Shown here: positions 1-7,942 of the stretch, piece by piece
Position numbering within the stretch: the first letter of the stretch is position 1
How the letters are laid out: every line of letters starts with the position of its first letter
Assembly (NCBI GenBank): GCA_017468745.1
Contig: JAFUHS010000021.1
Span: 1-47,226, forward strand
Source: Treponema sp.
GTDB taxonomy: Bacteria > Spirochaetota > Spirochaetia > Treponematales > Treponemataceae
Reading direction: 5' to 3'
DNA length: 47,226 bases
Made by a program: the position numbers and the translations under genes
Notes under the pieces: model-generated
What the model saw: only the letters and a program-made list of their open reading frames with translations
Told to the model about the DNA's origin: nothing
The model's database searches: none

Positions 1-1654
1 GCAGGTTTCCGTCGCTAACCCAGACATTGCTTCCCTGAGTGGGGAAAAGAGAGCCGCCGCCAAAACCGATGATAATACTCTGCCAGTCATAGCTTGTCAT
101 CAGCTGGTCAACGATTTTCTGGAAGTCCGTGGGCCGGGGCGTAACCGTGATTCCTTCCTTTTTGCACTCGTCCACGATAATCTGGGCTATGTCAGAAGTA
201 ATAGTGTCGCTTCCGTTAATGGTCAAATCGAATTCGACCTTGTTTCCCTCTGAGTCATACAAAAATCCGTCGCCACGGCGGGAAAAGCCAGCCGCTTCAA
301 GCAATTTTTTGGCATGGGCATGGGAATAGCGGTATTGAAGGATAATATCTTCATTATAATAGCGGTTGACTTCAGGAAAGAAAGAATAAGTCGGCTCGGC
401 AAGTCCACGGTAAGTCTGGGAAATGATTCGCTCACGGTTCAAGAGACAGCTCATAGCCTGACGGAATTCTTTTTTGCAGAACCATTTGTAAAAAGCCTCA
501 CTCTGATTTTTGGGATTCTGATTGAAAGACCAGAAGGAGGCGTTCATTGAGCCGTCCGCATTGAAGACCGTGTAGCCATCGGTCTTTTCCAGATTTTCCG
601 CAATTATCTGACCGTCGGGGGTAAGGGCGTTTTTTGCGTCCCTGACGGCTTCCTCCAGCTGCTCAGGCTGAAAAGAATAGTCCTCGATTTTACCCTGTCT
701 GAACAGAAGATAAGCCGTGTTTGCGTCTCCAACCACCTGATAAACCAATTCTTCGGGATAATGATGACTTTCGCCCTTTGAGTCCTTGTCCCAAAATTCA
801 GGATTTCTCCTGTACAAAAGACGCTGCCCCGGAACATATTCCGTAAGAAAATAAGGGCCGCAGGAAGGGATTTCTTTGGGGTCGGTGGCAACGGTAAAGA
901 GTTTTTTTACGGCATCAGCTCCCCCCTTGTCCTTGGCGGCCTTGTAGAGGAAGCGGGGGCCGAAATCCATGTTAGTCTGCAAAATCGGCTCGGCCACAAT
1001 CTGGGGAAAGTGAAAGACAAAAGAGGCATCATCAATCTTTTCGATTGTAATGCGTGCCTCGCTGCCGTCATCCATGGGCATGAACTGGGAATTGTAGGCA
1101 GAAGAGCCGCACTCCTCGTCCCCCTGAATCTCATCGTACCAGAAAATCACATCGTCGCTGGTCACCTTGACTTTTTCATGACGATTCTCATAAAAAGACC
1201 AGTAGACATCGCTCTTAATAGTGTAAATCACATCAAGCTTGTTCTTCTTTTCATCGATTTTTATCTCAAAATCCGCGATACGACCTTTCCACTCCCGCCT
1301 GATAATGTCATAGTCGGCAAGATACTGAACCATAGGCGCGACCACCCCCGCAGTAGTTCCGTCTTTTTCGGCCACCAGCATGTTAAAGCTCTTCGGCTCG
1401 CCCATAATGATGTCATTGTAAGTGCCGCCGACCTTTCCGACCTCAAAATGATTGGTCGTGTTGGGGCGGTGAACGGTCTTCGCAATAAGTTCGCTTGCCC
1501 CGCTGGCTCTGGCCGCCTCGATTTCCGAGAGAGTCATTTCTGGAGAACGGGAACAAGATGCGAGGAGAAAAATAAAGCACAGATTACACAGATTTACGCA
1601 GATTAAAAATGTTTTTTTGGGAAAGTGCCTTGCAAAGGAAGAGAGATTTTTCAT
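1..1654 (-). CDS. Family-5 peptide-binding lipoprotein of an ABC transporter (3' end outside window)
   Basis: This open frame runs off the left edge, so the C-terminus is missing. The product starts with a basic N-terminus and a hydrophobic stretch ending in a lipobox (LLAS before Cys, near residue 33), so it should be a lipid-anchored extracytoplasmic protein. The body has the pattern of family-5 solute-binding proteins: a YNDI/EPKSFN entry segment, VTSDDVIFWYDEI, then ATDPKEIPSCGPYFLTEY and NPEFWDKD. It would deliver peptides to an Opp/Dpp-type permease. The ATG at 1654 is the only Met before the lipobox. It has no Shine-Dalgarno, and a TATACT box ends six bases upstream. Downstream transporter genes, if present, lie outside the window. 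Family is fairly certain; substrate unknown. Confidence 0.85.
   Translation of the reverse strand, partial: MKNLSSFARHFPKKTFLICVNLCNLCFIFLLASCSRSPEMTLSEIEAARASGASELIAKTVHRPNTTNHFEVGKVGGTYNDIIMGEPKSFNMLVAEKDGTTAGVVAPMVQYLADYDIIRREWKGRIADFEIKIDEKKNKLDVIYTIKSDVYWSFYENRHEKVKVTSDDVIFWYDEIQGDEECGSSAYNSQFMPMDDGSEARITIEKIDDASFVFHFPQIVAEPILQTNMDFGPRFLYKAAKDKGGADAVKKLFTVATDPKEIPSCGPYFLTEYVPGQRLLYRRNPEFWDKDSKGESHHYPEELVYQVVGDANTAYLLFRQGKIEDYSFQPEQLEEAVRDAKNALTPDGQIIAENLEKTDGYTVFNADGSMNASFWSFNQNPKNQSEAFYKWFCKKEFRQAMSCLLNRERIISQTYRGLAEPTYSFFPEVNRYYNEDIILQYRYSHAHAKKLLEAAGFSRRGDGFLYDSEGNKVEFDLTINGSDTITSDIAQIIVDECKKEGITVTPRPTDFQKIVDQLMTSYDWQSIIIGFGGGSLFPTQGSNVWVSDGNL
1578..1605. repeat. Three tandem CACAGATTA-like units inside a signal-peptide coding region
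   Basis: Three 9-10 bp units lie in tandem (CACAGATTA, CACAGATTTA, CGCAGATTA). On the minus strand they encode the Asn-Leu-Cys rich part of the lipoprotein signal peptide. The same kind of short motif occurs as a dispersed repeat in some bacterial genomes (from memory, not checked), so the signal peptide may have absorbed a repeat. Confidence 0.6.
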
Positions 1655-1660
1655 AGCGAA

Positions 1661-1693
1661 AGTATAACAAAAGATTTGAAAAAATTATATAAT
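1661..1693. promoter_or_regulatory. Divergent promoter region with two -10 boxes close to the start codons
   Basis: On the minus strand TATACT (1661-1666) ends six bases before the ATG at 1654. On the plus strand TATAAT (1688-1693) ends six bases before the ATG at 1700. Neither start has a Shine-Dalgarno. If these are real -10 boxes, both messages would be leaderless or nearly so. The -35 regions are weak by eye. Confidence 0.45.
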
Positions 1694-1699
1694 TCAGCC

Positions 1700-2050
1700 A
1701 TGAAAATCTTCCGTCCCCTGGATTTTTTGATAATTCTTTCTGCCCTAGCTTTGGGCATTTTCTTAACTGTAAAAAAAGCAAGCCATTCCAGCGCAAAAGT
1801 TCACGTGCACACAGAGGACAGCGAATACGAGTATTCGGCAAAGGCAAACGGAATCTACGAGGTTCAGGGAACTTTGGGCAAAACACGCTTTGAAATCAAA
1901 GACGGCCGAATTCGCATAATCGATTCCCCCTGCCCCAACAAAATCTGCATTCATCAGGGCTGGGATTCGCCCCTGGTCTGCCTGCCAAACAATGTAATAA
2001 TCACTCTTGAAGAAGAAGGAGAAAGTGAATTCGATGCCTTCGCTGACTAA
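1700..2050 (+). CDS. NusG domain II-containing small membrane-anchored protein
   Basis: The product is a 116-residue protein with one N-terminal membrane segment (about residues 8-25) followed by an extracytoplasmic domain. A PCPNKICIHQGW motif and a closing VCLPNNVII strand identify the NusG domain II-like family (unrelated in role to the transcription factor NusG). In other bacteria this family sits next to Gx/heptaprenyl-diphosphate-synthase-component-I-like proteins and ApbE, as here, and is thought to belong to envelope redox modules. An earlier in-frame start exists, but the ATG at 1700 places the membrane segment properly at the N-terminus. There is no Shine-Dalgarno. The 3' end overlaps the next gene by 17 bases, so the two are probably co-translated. 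Confidence 0.8.
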   Translation: MKIFRPLDFLIILSALALGIFLTVKKASHSSAKVHVHTEDSEYEYSAKANGIYEVQGTLGKTRFEIKDGRIRIIDSPCPNKICIHQGWDSPLVCLPNNVIITLEEEGESEFDAFAD

Positions 2051-3053
2051 AAAAAAGATTGCCTATTACGCTTCCCTTACTCTGCTCTTCTCATACGTTG
2101 AGATGATTTTGCCCCGCACCCTTCCATTTTTCAAGCTGGGACTGGGAAACATAGCCCTTTTGATGGCACTTGACCTTTCATTTTCATCTTTTCTACTTCT
2201 TTCTATTATAAAGGCCTTGGCTTCATCTCTTATGGGAGGAACCCTCTTCTCCCCCTTCTTTTTGATTTCGCTGGCGCAAAGCCTTTGCAGCGCACTGATT
2301 ATGCACCTGCTTTCGAGCCTGAACAAAAAATGTCGCCAGAAACTCATTTCCCTCTACGGAATCTCTGTGGCTGGCTCCTGCGTAAGTGCCGGCGCCCAGA
2401 TTTTCTGCTGCTCCCTGTATTTAGGAAGGGGAACTTTTGCCCTCTTGGGGCCGATTCTGATTTTCAACTGTGCCACAGGAATCATCACGGCATTTTTCAG
2501 CAGGCGATTGTCTTCGCTTGTCAGAGCTGACAGGAATTTTGATTTTGAAAAAAATCTGTCAGAAGAAAAGGCGGGAAAGGAATCAAATCATCCTGCAAAA
2601 AGAAGTCTTTCTCCCCGCTCGCAGGCTTTTATGGCTCTGGGGATTCTTCTGGCAGCGGCATCGGTCTTTTTCATCAAGAGTCCTTACCTGCTGACTGCCG
2701 CCATGATTGCAAGCCTTGCCGCACAAAAATGCTCAGGCAGGAAGATTCTTCTTCTTCCCCATGTCTCCCTGTGGATTTTCATTTTCATTTCATCGATTCT
2801 TCTGCCCCAGGGAAAGATTCTCGTAAAAATCTGGAACATTTCTGTTACGGAAGGCGCGCTTCTGACTGCCCTGCAAAAATCCCTGAGACTTTCCGCCGTA
2901 AGCGCTTTAAGCCAGTGCGCCCTCTTCCTGAAACCGCCTGAAAAATCGATTCTAGCCCTATCCCTTTCTTATTACAGGAATATGAGCGACCGTTTCAGGA
3001 ATGCCAAGGGAAGCATTTTCCAGAGGGTGAAGGAAGTCATTTCGCCACAATGA
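2034..3053 (+). CDS. Gx transporter / heptaprenyl diphosphate synthase component I-like protein with C-terminal EcfT-like part
   Basis: The product is a 339-residue polytopic membrane protein. The first ~170 residues match the Gx family (old name heptaprenyl diphosphate synthase component I): LPRTLPFFKLGLGN, then LSIIKALASSLMGGTLFSP. After a polar linker (about 175-200) comes a second membrane domain of about 140 residues. Its ending (KPPEKSILALSLSYYRNM, then basic residues) resembles the T-component of ECF transporters. This suggests a substrate-binding membrane domain fused to a T-like domain, but no ATPase gene is nearby. The ATG at 2034 was chosen because AAGGAG lies 12 bases upstream; a TTG at 2007 is also in frame. 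The 3' end overlaps the convergent apbE end by 17 bases. The substrate is unknown. Confidence 0.7.
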   Translation: MPSLTKKKIAYYASLTLLFSYVEMILPRTLPFFKLGLGNIALLMALDLSFSSFLLLSIIKALASSLMGGTLFSPFFLISLAQSLCSALIMHLLSSLNKKCRQKLISLYGISVAGSCVSAGAQIFCCSLYLGRGTFALLGPILIFNCATGIITAFFSRRLSSLVRADRNFDFEKNLSEEKAGKESNHPAKRSLSPRSQAFMALGILLAAASVFFIKSPYLLTAAMIASLAAQKCSGRKILLLPHVSLWIFIFISSILLPQGKILVKIWNISVTEGALLTALQKSLRLSAVSALSQCALFLKPPEKSILALSLSYYRNMSDRFRNAKGSIFQRVKEVISPQ

Positions 3054-4071
3054 CATTTTCAAAAGGATAAATCACTTTGACAGCGTTTTTAAGGCCTTCT
3101 GAATAGACCAGGCTTCTGTCTTTGGTAATCAGGACAAAATCAAAATCCCGGTTTTCCTGCCAGAAGCGAAGGGCGTCTTCCTTTCCCATAACGAAAAGAG
3201 ATGTGCTCAGGGCATCTCCGTATGTGCCTTTTTCAGAGACTATCGTTACGCTTTCCAGATCTCCTTCCACCGGGCGGCCCGTCCTTGAATCAAAAATGTG
3301 GATGTAGGTCTTTCCGTCTTCGCCCACAAAAAAACGCTCGTAGCCGCCGCTGGTAATCACTGATTTTGACTCGACCTTAATTCCACAGGCAACGTCCTCT
3401 GGATTCCAGGGGCATTTTACGCCCACAGACCACAAGGAGCCGTCACTTTTCCGCCCCAGAGCATGGATATTCCCGCCCAAATCAAGGAGAGCTGATTTTA
3501 TCCCCCTTTCTGAAAGAATCTTCACGGCTTCATCCCCGGCATAGCCCTTGACCACAGCCCCGAAATCAAGCTGCATCCCCCTTTGCTTTTTCAAGAAAAA
3601 GGGCAAATCTTTGTCACCGGAAGGAAAAATCGAAATCTTTGAAAAATCTGTCAGAGTCAGGAGCCGGGAAATCATTTCCTCAGAAGGAATTTTATAATCC
3701 TCGGTGGTAAAGCCCCATTCCCTCACGATTGGGTATAGGGCAGGGTTAAAAAGTCCGCCAGTTTTCTCGTACATCATCTTGGAAAAATCAAAAAGAGGCT
3801 CAAAGGCTGCGTGAACTGCCGCGCTCTCGCCGGAAGAATTATTCACGGCATAAAGGTCGCTTTCGGCAATAGTGGTAGAAAGGAGCTGCTCCAAAGAAAG
3901 GATTTTCTCCCGCACCTGGGCGCAGGCCTCCGCTCCCTTTCTCATGCTGGAAGAAAAAACCTGAACTGAAATGTAAGTGTTCATGGACTTAAAGCTGTCA
4001 TAGGTCTTTATTTGCTTGCAGGAAGCAAAAAAAAGCAATAATAGGAAAAGAAGAGCAGAATACTTTTTCAT
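3037..4071 (-). CDS. apbE: ApbE family FAD:protein FMN transferase, lipoprotein
   Basis: The product is a 344-residue lipoprotein (hydrophobic signal ending FFASC). ApbE enzymes transfer FMN from FAD to a Ser/Thr of extracytoplasmic or membrane redox proteins such as Rnf/Nqr subunits and FMN-binding-domain proteins. Family features are all visible: MNTYISVQVF near the start, TGGLFNPALYP, the core LDFGAVVKGYAGD followed by LLDLGGNIHALG, then TSGGYERFF, HIFDSRTGRPV and GDALSTSLFVMG. The ATG at 4071 is preferred over the upstream 4143 start because it begins the signal peptide. It has no Shine-Dalgarno, and a -10 box ends eight bases upstream. Its target protein is not in the window. The neighbouring NusG-II and Gx genes are common companions. 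Confidence 0.92.
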   Translation of the reverse strand: MKKYSALLFLLLLFFASCKQIKTYDSFKSMNTYISVQVFSSSMRKGAEACAQVREKILSLEQLLSTTIAESDLYAVNNSSGESAAVHAAFEPLFDFSKMMYEKTGGLFNPALYPIVREWGFTTEDYKIPSEEMISRLLTLTDFSKISIFPSGDKDLPFFLKKQRGMQLDFGAVVKGYAGDEAVKILSERGIKSALLDLGGNIHALGRKSDGSLWSVGVKCPWNPEDVACGIKVESKSVITSGGYERFFVGEDGKTYIHIFDSRTGRPVEGDLESVTIVSEKGTYGDALSTSLFVMGKEDALRFWQENRDFDFVLITKDRSLVYSEGLKNAVKVIYPFENVIVAK

Positions 4072-4079
4072 GTGGGAAA

Positions 4080-4107
4080 ATGTAACAAAAGACCGAAGGA
4101 TTTTCAA
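4080..4107 (-). promoter_or_regulatory. apbE promoter (TTGAAA-N16-TTACAT)
   Basis: On the minus strand TTGAAA (4107-4102) and TTACAT (4085-4080, preceded by TG) are 16 bases apart and point at apbE. The predicted start of transcription falls within a few bases of the ATG at 4071, which fits the lack of a Shine-Dalgarno. The left GTTAG site (4114-4129) lies just upstream of the -35. Confidence 0.5.
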
Positions 4108-4113
4108 TAATTC

Positions 4114-4129
4114 GTTAGCATTTTCTAAC
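4114..4129. promoter_or_regulatory. Candidate operator 1, GTTAG-N6-CTAAC
   Basis: This is a perfect 5-bp inverted repeat around CATTTT, seven bases left of the lipoprotein -35 and seven bases right of the apbE -35. The same arms and spacer length recur 59 bp away at 4173-4188. This strongly suggests a pair of binding sites for one dimeric repressor serving the divergent genes. The regulator is unknown. Confidence 0.55.
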
Positions 4130-4136
4130 ATTTTTA

Positions 4137-4165
4137 TTGACAATAGGAGTGAATTACTCTAAATC
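4137..4165 (+). promoter_or_regulatory. Promoter of the broken lipoprotein gene (TTGACA-N16/17-CTAAAT)
   Basis: TTGACA at 4137-4142 and CTAAAT/TAAATC at 4159-4165 face the lipoprotein gene. Transcription would start around 4171-4173, placing operator 2 directly on the start site. The leader of about 40 bases contains AAAGGAG before the ATG at 4212. Confidence 0.5.
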
Positions 4166-4172
4166 AGCTTTT

Positions 4173-4188
4173 GTTAGTTCAATCTAAC
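4173..4188. promoter_or_regulatory. Candidate operator 2, GTTAG-N6-CTAAC
   Basis: This is the second perfect copy of the inverted repeat (spacer TTCAAT), located at the predicted transcription start of the lipoprotein gene, where bound protein would block initiation. See operator 1 at 4114-4129. Confidence 0.55.
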
Positions 4189-4211
4189 TATTTCAAAACA
4201 AAGGAGTTTTT

Positions 4212-4874
4212 ATGAAAAAATCTTTAGCAAAGGCAGGAGCCTTCGCCCTTGCCCTTTCACTATCCCTCTGGCTCAGCTCGTGCTCTGACGATGACAGCTC
4301 AAGCTCTCCACTTTCATCAGAAAATGTCGTGACTCTCAACGAGCTTGTCATAAAAGCAAATGCTTATGTGGCTGCGGATAAATCTCTCACAGACTTAGAA
4401 GCAAAAATCGCAGAGGCAGAGAAAATCCTTGAGTCCAACGACTCAGATTCAGAAGTCCAAGCCGCCATATCATCTTTGGATTCATTAATAGAAGCGGCCA
4501 AGTCTACAAAAATCTCCGATGAAAGCTTTTCCGACCTTGCAGGCTCTTCAAAGAGCAGAAGCTACAAGGGGCTTTTCAATCCCACGATTCTCAAAGAGGA
4601 CTATGACTCAGTATGGCTTAATACATCACTCCTCTTGTAGGAGAAGACAAGGCAGAAGAAACAGCCAAAATGCTAAAATCTTCTATAAGTGCACCGACTT
4701 ACGGTAAAAATGTCAGCTCCGGGCAGAAAAGTTTCAACTGTGAGCTTCACCCGGAAGACACGATTCTCACATTTGCGGCAAGTGACGAAAAACTCAAAAT
4801 ATTATATCACACTTACAGAAATTTCACTAGATGAAAATTACCTTAATTTTGCTGCTCCAATTGGTATGAAATAA
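4212..4874 (+). pseudogene. Lipoprotein of unknown function, broken by two compensating frameshifts
   Basis: The frame starts well: AAAGGAG, ATG at 4212, signal peptide and lipobox (LSSC), then a Ser/Asp-rich linker and a helical segment rich in Ala, Glu and Lys. It meets a stop at 4640, but protein-like sequence continues one frame over from about 4622 (YITPLVGEDKAEETAKML, later FNCELHPEDTILTFA). It then returns to the first frame near 4797 and ends YYITLTEISLDENYLNFAA at 4874. Joined, this gives about 215 residues with no family I recognise. The two shifts compensate, so either the gene is decayed or there are sequence errors. The shared regulatory region suggests it once worked with apbE. 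The 3' end overlaps the next gene's end by 32 bases. Confidence 0.7.
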
Positions 4875-6366
4875 TCGTGGCGAACTGCTTTCCGTCTTTG
4901 GAAGAATACAATTCAAGTTTTTCGGCATCTTCCGGAATCTTGAAATCCAGCTCAAACGCTCCAGTCTTTGAATTTTTCGGGATGAATTCATATTTTTCTT
5001 CGGCCGTGACAATCACGAAACTGGAATAAGCGTTCGTCTTGATAGAAAAATGCTCCTCGCTGCCCCTTTTAAGACTTCCTTTGAGCGGAGAAATCAGGCT
5101 GATTGTGCTTGCGTTCTGGTAATTTTGATAGGCTTGCGGAAAACGAAGCACATTTTTTCCGAATCCGTCATAATCTGAGGCGGCTTTTATGTCAAAATTC
5201 AAAACGGTCTCGTAGTTGTGAGTGTTTCGGTCGAGAAGTTTCAGGATTTTGTTGTTCGCAAGGTTGCGTGGGTTGTCAAAAAGGTCTTCGGCGTAGTAAT
5301 AACGGTTGTTTTCTTCTATTAAACAGTATGATTTTTCAAAAAGCTCTGCTTCTTTCGGCGTGATTTTTTTGGAAGAAACAAGAGAAGGCAATTTCGCCAA
5401 AATATTCTGCTCAAAGTCAGACTTGTTGAAAAATTTGGGATTTGTGGTCGTGCCGCTGAACCTTGCGCCGAACTGGGTGGAATAAATCTTTTTGTCGGGA
5501 ACATCGAAAATGAAACGCCTCGTGCTGCCCGCGTTCTCAAACCAGCTGGCCGAGTCCATGTCAGAAGGAGCGTCACGACCGTAAATGCTTGCCATCATCA
5601 TAACATTCGGCTTTGAGCAAACGATGTCGAATCCAGTCGCCTCGGAAATCTCGTTCGTGTACTCGTGGGCATTTTTCCCGAATGAAAGGCCGTACTCAAA
5701 GAAAATGCCCGGAATGTACGGCTCTTTTACGAATTGCTCAGGGGTGCGAATGAGTTTTTCTGGCAAAAGCTGCCATTTTTCTTCTTCGGGAAGATGAGAA
5801 TAAATGAATTGTGATGGCGAAAGATTGAACCACTGGAGCGTGTACCGTTTGATGAAACTCCGCTTGTCAACATAGCCCGCATCCCAGGTCACATCAATCT
5901 GCTTCCATTTGCCGCCGATTTTGACAATATTCCATGCGTGGTCACTTTCCTTGTACAAGTAGCCCGGATAATTGAAGCCCTTCGGCCAACCAGAAATTAT
6001 ATCGACCTCGATTTTTGCATAATAGCACATCGCCGCCATCAAGTTGCAATAGCCAACGCAAACCGCCTTTTCCTTTTTGAGAACACTCTCGTAATCCTGC
6101 TTGCCCGCCCCTTCGTTGGTGAAAGCATTGCAGTCGTAGGAAATATTGTCGCAAATCCAGTCATGAAGGATTTTTACACGGGAAGAAGTGTCTCCGCTCG
6201 TTCCCACAAGGAAATTCACCAGCTGAGGCAAAGTTTCTTTGGGAGTGATAAAAACCTGCTCCTGAATATTCTTTGGAACTTGCCGAACACGCGAATTCAT
6301 AGTCGCGCAGAACATTTGAGAAGAAAGGAATATGAGAATGAGGAAAGAAATTGATTTTTTTAGCAT
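4843..6366 (-). CDS. Secreted transglutaminase-like protein (KY/CYK3 type)
   Basis: The product is a 507-residue protein with an N-terminal signal peptide (cleavage near FCA, residue 21). Residues about 60-165 form a transglutaminase-like core with a visible Cys-His-Asp triad: C103 in KAVCVGYC, H143 in SDHAWNIV and D158 in WKQIDVTWD. The later part has two segments reminiscent of the C-terminal strands of kyphoscoliosis-peptidase-like proteins, ending in a beta-rich domain with GAFELDFKIP. In bacteria such proteins act on proteins or peptidoglycan in the envelope; the substrate is unknown. It is the last gene of operon A. Its ATG overlaps the preceding stop (ATGCTAA), indicating translational coupling. 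A second, different transglutaminase-like gene lies at 36518-37645. Confidence 0.82.
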   Translation of the reverse strand: MLKKSISFLILIFLSSQMFCATMNSRVRQVPKNIQEQVFITPKETLPQLVNFLVGTSGDTSSRVKILHDWICDNISYDCNAFTNEGAGKQDYESVLKKEKAVCVGYCNLMAAMCYYAKIEVDIISGWPKGFNYPGYLYKESDHAWNIVKIGGKWKQIDVTWDAGYVDKRSFIKRYTLQWFNLSPSQFIYSHLPEEEKWQLLPEKLIRTPEQFVKEPYIPGIFFEYGLSFGKNAHEYTNEISEATGFDIVCSKPNVMMMASIYGRDAPSDMDSASWFENAGSTRRFIFDVPDKKIYSTQFGARFSGTTTNPKFFNKSDFEQNILAKLPSLVSSKKITPKEAELFEKSYCLIEENNRYYYAEDLFDNPRNLANNKILKLLDRNTHNYETVLNFDIKAASDYDGFGKNVLRFPQAYQNYQNASTISLISPLKGSLKRGSEEHFSIKTNAYSSFVIVTAEEKYEFIPKNSKTGAFELDFKIPEDAEKLELYSSKDGKQFATIISYQLEQQN

Positions 6367-7334
6367 GATTGAGTCTCCCCGCCATAAAACCTGAAATTAA
6401 CGGCTTTTTCAATTCTCGCACGGATTACAAGCAAAAGCAACGCGGAGCAAAAAGAAAGGGCAATTAGAATCAGAGGTATCGGAAATTTCAAAGGCACAGC
6501 AGAAGCATCTTCCAAAGTTCCCAAAGCATTTACAGAAAACAGAACCGCCCCACAAAAAGCAAGAGCAAAACGCACGAGAATCACGAAAGTCAATGCTCGG
6601 CGAGCTTCAGAAAGAACTTGCAGATTTTCAGAAGATTTTGTCTTGATGCCAATTTTGAGAGCATTCAAGAACGGAACAAAAAGTTTGGCAGGGACAAGGA
6701 AAAGATATGAAGAGCCGAGCAGAAAAACCACCATCAAAGGAATCTGCGAAATCATCTGTGGCGAAAAATCAGAAAAAACGAAAGTATGCCCCAAAGTCAG
6801 AAGGGAAAAAAGCACGACCATACCGACCGCAAAAGCAACGAACGGCTTGAAAGGCAGCTTCGCAAAGATAAAATTTTCCTGCGAGGGCGATTTTTTGCAA
6901 GAAGAAAGCCTTTTATATAGAAGAGATTTGACAGGAAGTAGAATCAGAAGAATCTCCCCGGTGTAAAAAAGCGTTAAGAGTCCGAGTGCAATCAAAACAC
7001 CCAAAACACTTTTCTCATCAGATAAATTTATAATCATTGCAAGGCAAAGGAAAGCAATCATACCGCATATGCACAAAAGCGACTGAATCACGAGCGAAAC
7101 GGCGTTCAGCGACTGGGCAATCTGTAGGGCAGAGAAATCTTTTTTGGAGACGGCGATTTTTAAGCCACGGAAGAAATCTTTCACGGAATTAGCAGCAATA
7201 AGCACGGTGAAAATCGTGGAGAGCATCACAAACATGCTCGGAATGTCGATAGTGCCGCCGATTGAGCCACCGCCAAGAGTGATTGTGGCGATGCTTGCGA
7301 TTAAGATGAAAACGATTGAGATGATGTAAGGCAT
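6360..7334 (-). CDS. Polytopic membrane protein with MotA/TolQ/ExbB-like segments
   Basis: The product is a 324-residue membrane protein with about seven to eight hydrophobic segments. The N-terminus (GGGSIGGTIDIPSMFVML) and a later segment (INLSDEKSVLGVLIALGLL, then ILLPVKSLLYKR) resemble the corresponding parts of MotA-type stator proteins (G..IDIPS near the N-terminus; a 'D..S.G...A.ALLT..Y' segment before the last helices). The rest does not match, and no partner MotB/ExbD is present, so a motor role is doubtful. The ATG at 7334 follows AGGAGG at good spacing; the longer frame upstream was rejected. Its stop overlaps the start of the transglutaminase gene, so it probably works with that envelope protein. 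Confidence 0.6.
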   Translation of the reverse strand: MPYIISIVFILIASIATITLGGGSIGGTIDIPSMFVMLSTIFTVLIAANSVKDFFRGLKIAVSKKDFSALQIAQSLNAVSLVIQSLLCICGMIAFLCLAMIINLSDEKSVLGVLIALGLLTLFYTGEILLILLPVKSLLYKRLSSCKKSPSQENFIFAKLPFKPFVAFAVGMVVLFSLLTLGHTFVFSDFSPQMISQIPLMVVFLLGSSYLFLVPAKLFVPFLNALKIGIKTKSSENLQVLSEARRALTFVILVRFALAFCGAVLFSVNALGTLEDASAVPLKFPIPLILIALSFCSALLLLVIRARIEKAVNFRFYGGETQSC

Positions 7335-7344
7335 GGGAAACCTC

Positions 7345-7923
7345 CTATTTGGATTTATTCGATTTTGATTTGTGACTATGAGGAATAAAAAGAACTTTGT
7401 CTGTTTTTTTGTCGTACAAGATTCCGTCCTTTGAATAATACTTTGGATTTTTGCTTGCGACAATGACAGCTTCCAAATCGCAGTAGAAGTGATTGCCCGA
7501 AGAATCCGTTTTGGGCAAACCAAACTCCAAGTCAATCTCGGTACAAGTGCTTGGAATACGGATTATTCTGAGCCTGTCGCACTGAAAGAAAGCGAATGCC
7601 CCGATTTTCTTAATGCCTTCTTCTATTTCAACAGCCTCCAAATCACGACCATATTTGTAAATCGAAACTCCGCTTGCGTAGAAGATTTCTCTCACTTTGT
7701 AAGATTTTCCTTCATGCTCAACTTTGGAAGGGATTTTTACGCGTTTTTGCCTTGATGGAAGTTCGCAGACAATCGCTTCGCCCACAGGGATTTCTTTTTT
7801 GATGCCCCCATAATCGTCTTCGTACAGATTTGTGCAGAAAGTGATTCCGCCTACGGTGAAACGCTCGGCGAAGAGGGAGAATGTGATGGTAAGAAATATG
7901 ATTGATAGGGGAAATTTTTTCAT
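7345..7923 (-). CDS. Secreted BspA-type leucine-rich repeat protein
   Basis: The product is a 192-residue protein with a signal peptide (MKKFPLSIIF... FAE). It has short leucine-rich repeats of the BspA/TpLRR (LRR_5) kind: VEIEEGIKKIGAFAFFQCDR, RIIRIPSTCTEI, and the typical ending SKNPKYYSKDGILYDKKT. Such repeats mediate surface binding in treponemes and Bacteroidetes; this example is short, with only about three repeats. It sits between the radical SAM gene (20-base gap) and the MotA-like gene (10-base gap), inside operon A. The ATG at 7923 has GGAG nine bases upstream. Confidence 0.78.
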   Translation of the reverse strand: MKKFPLSIIFLTITFSLFAERFTVGGITFCTNLYEDDYGGIKKEIPVGEAIVCELPSRQKRVKIPSKVEHEGKSYKVREIFYASGVSIYKYGRDLEAVEIEEGIKKIGAFAFFQCDRLRIIRIPSTCTEIDLEFGLPKTDSSGNHFYCDLEAVIVASKNPKYYSKDGILYDKKTDKVLFIPHSHKSKSNKSK

Positions 7924-7942
7924 GAAATTTATCTCCGTATTT

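Noticed and set aside
1010-1606. 198-codon open frame on the plus strand
   Set aside because: It is antisense to the peptide-binding lipoprotein, whose long open frame and family motifs are convincing.
6360-7334. Functional flagellar stator MotA
   Set aside because: Only two segments resemble MotA; no MotB partner is present and the genes around it encode envelope proteins, so only a distant relation is claimed.
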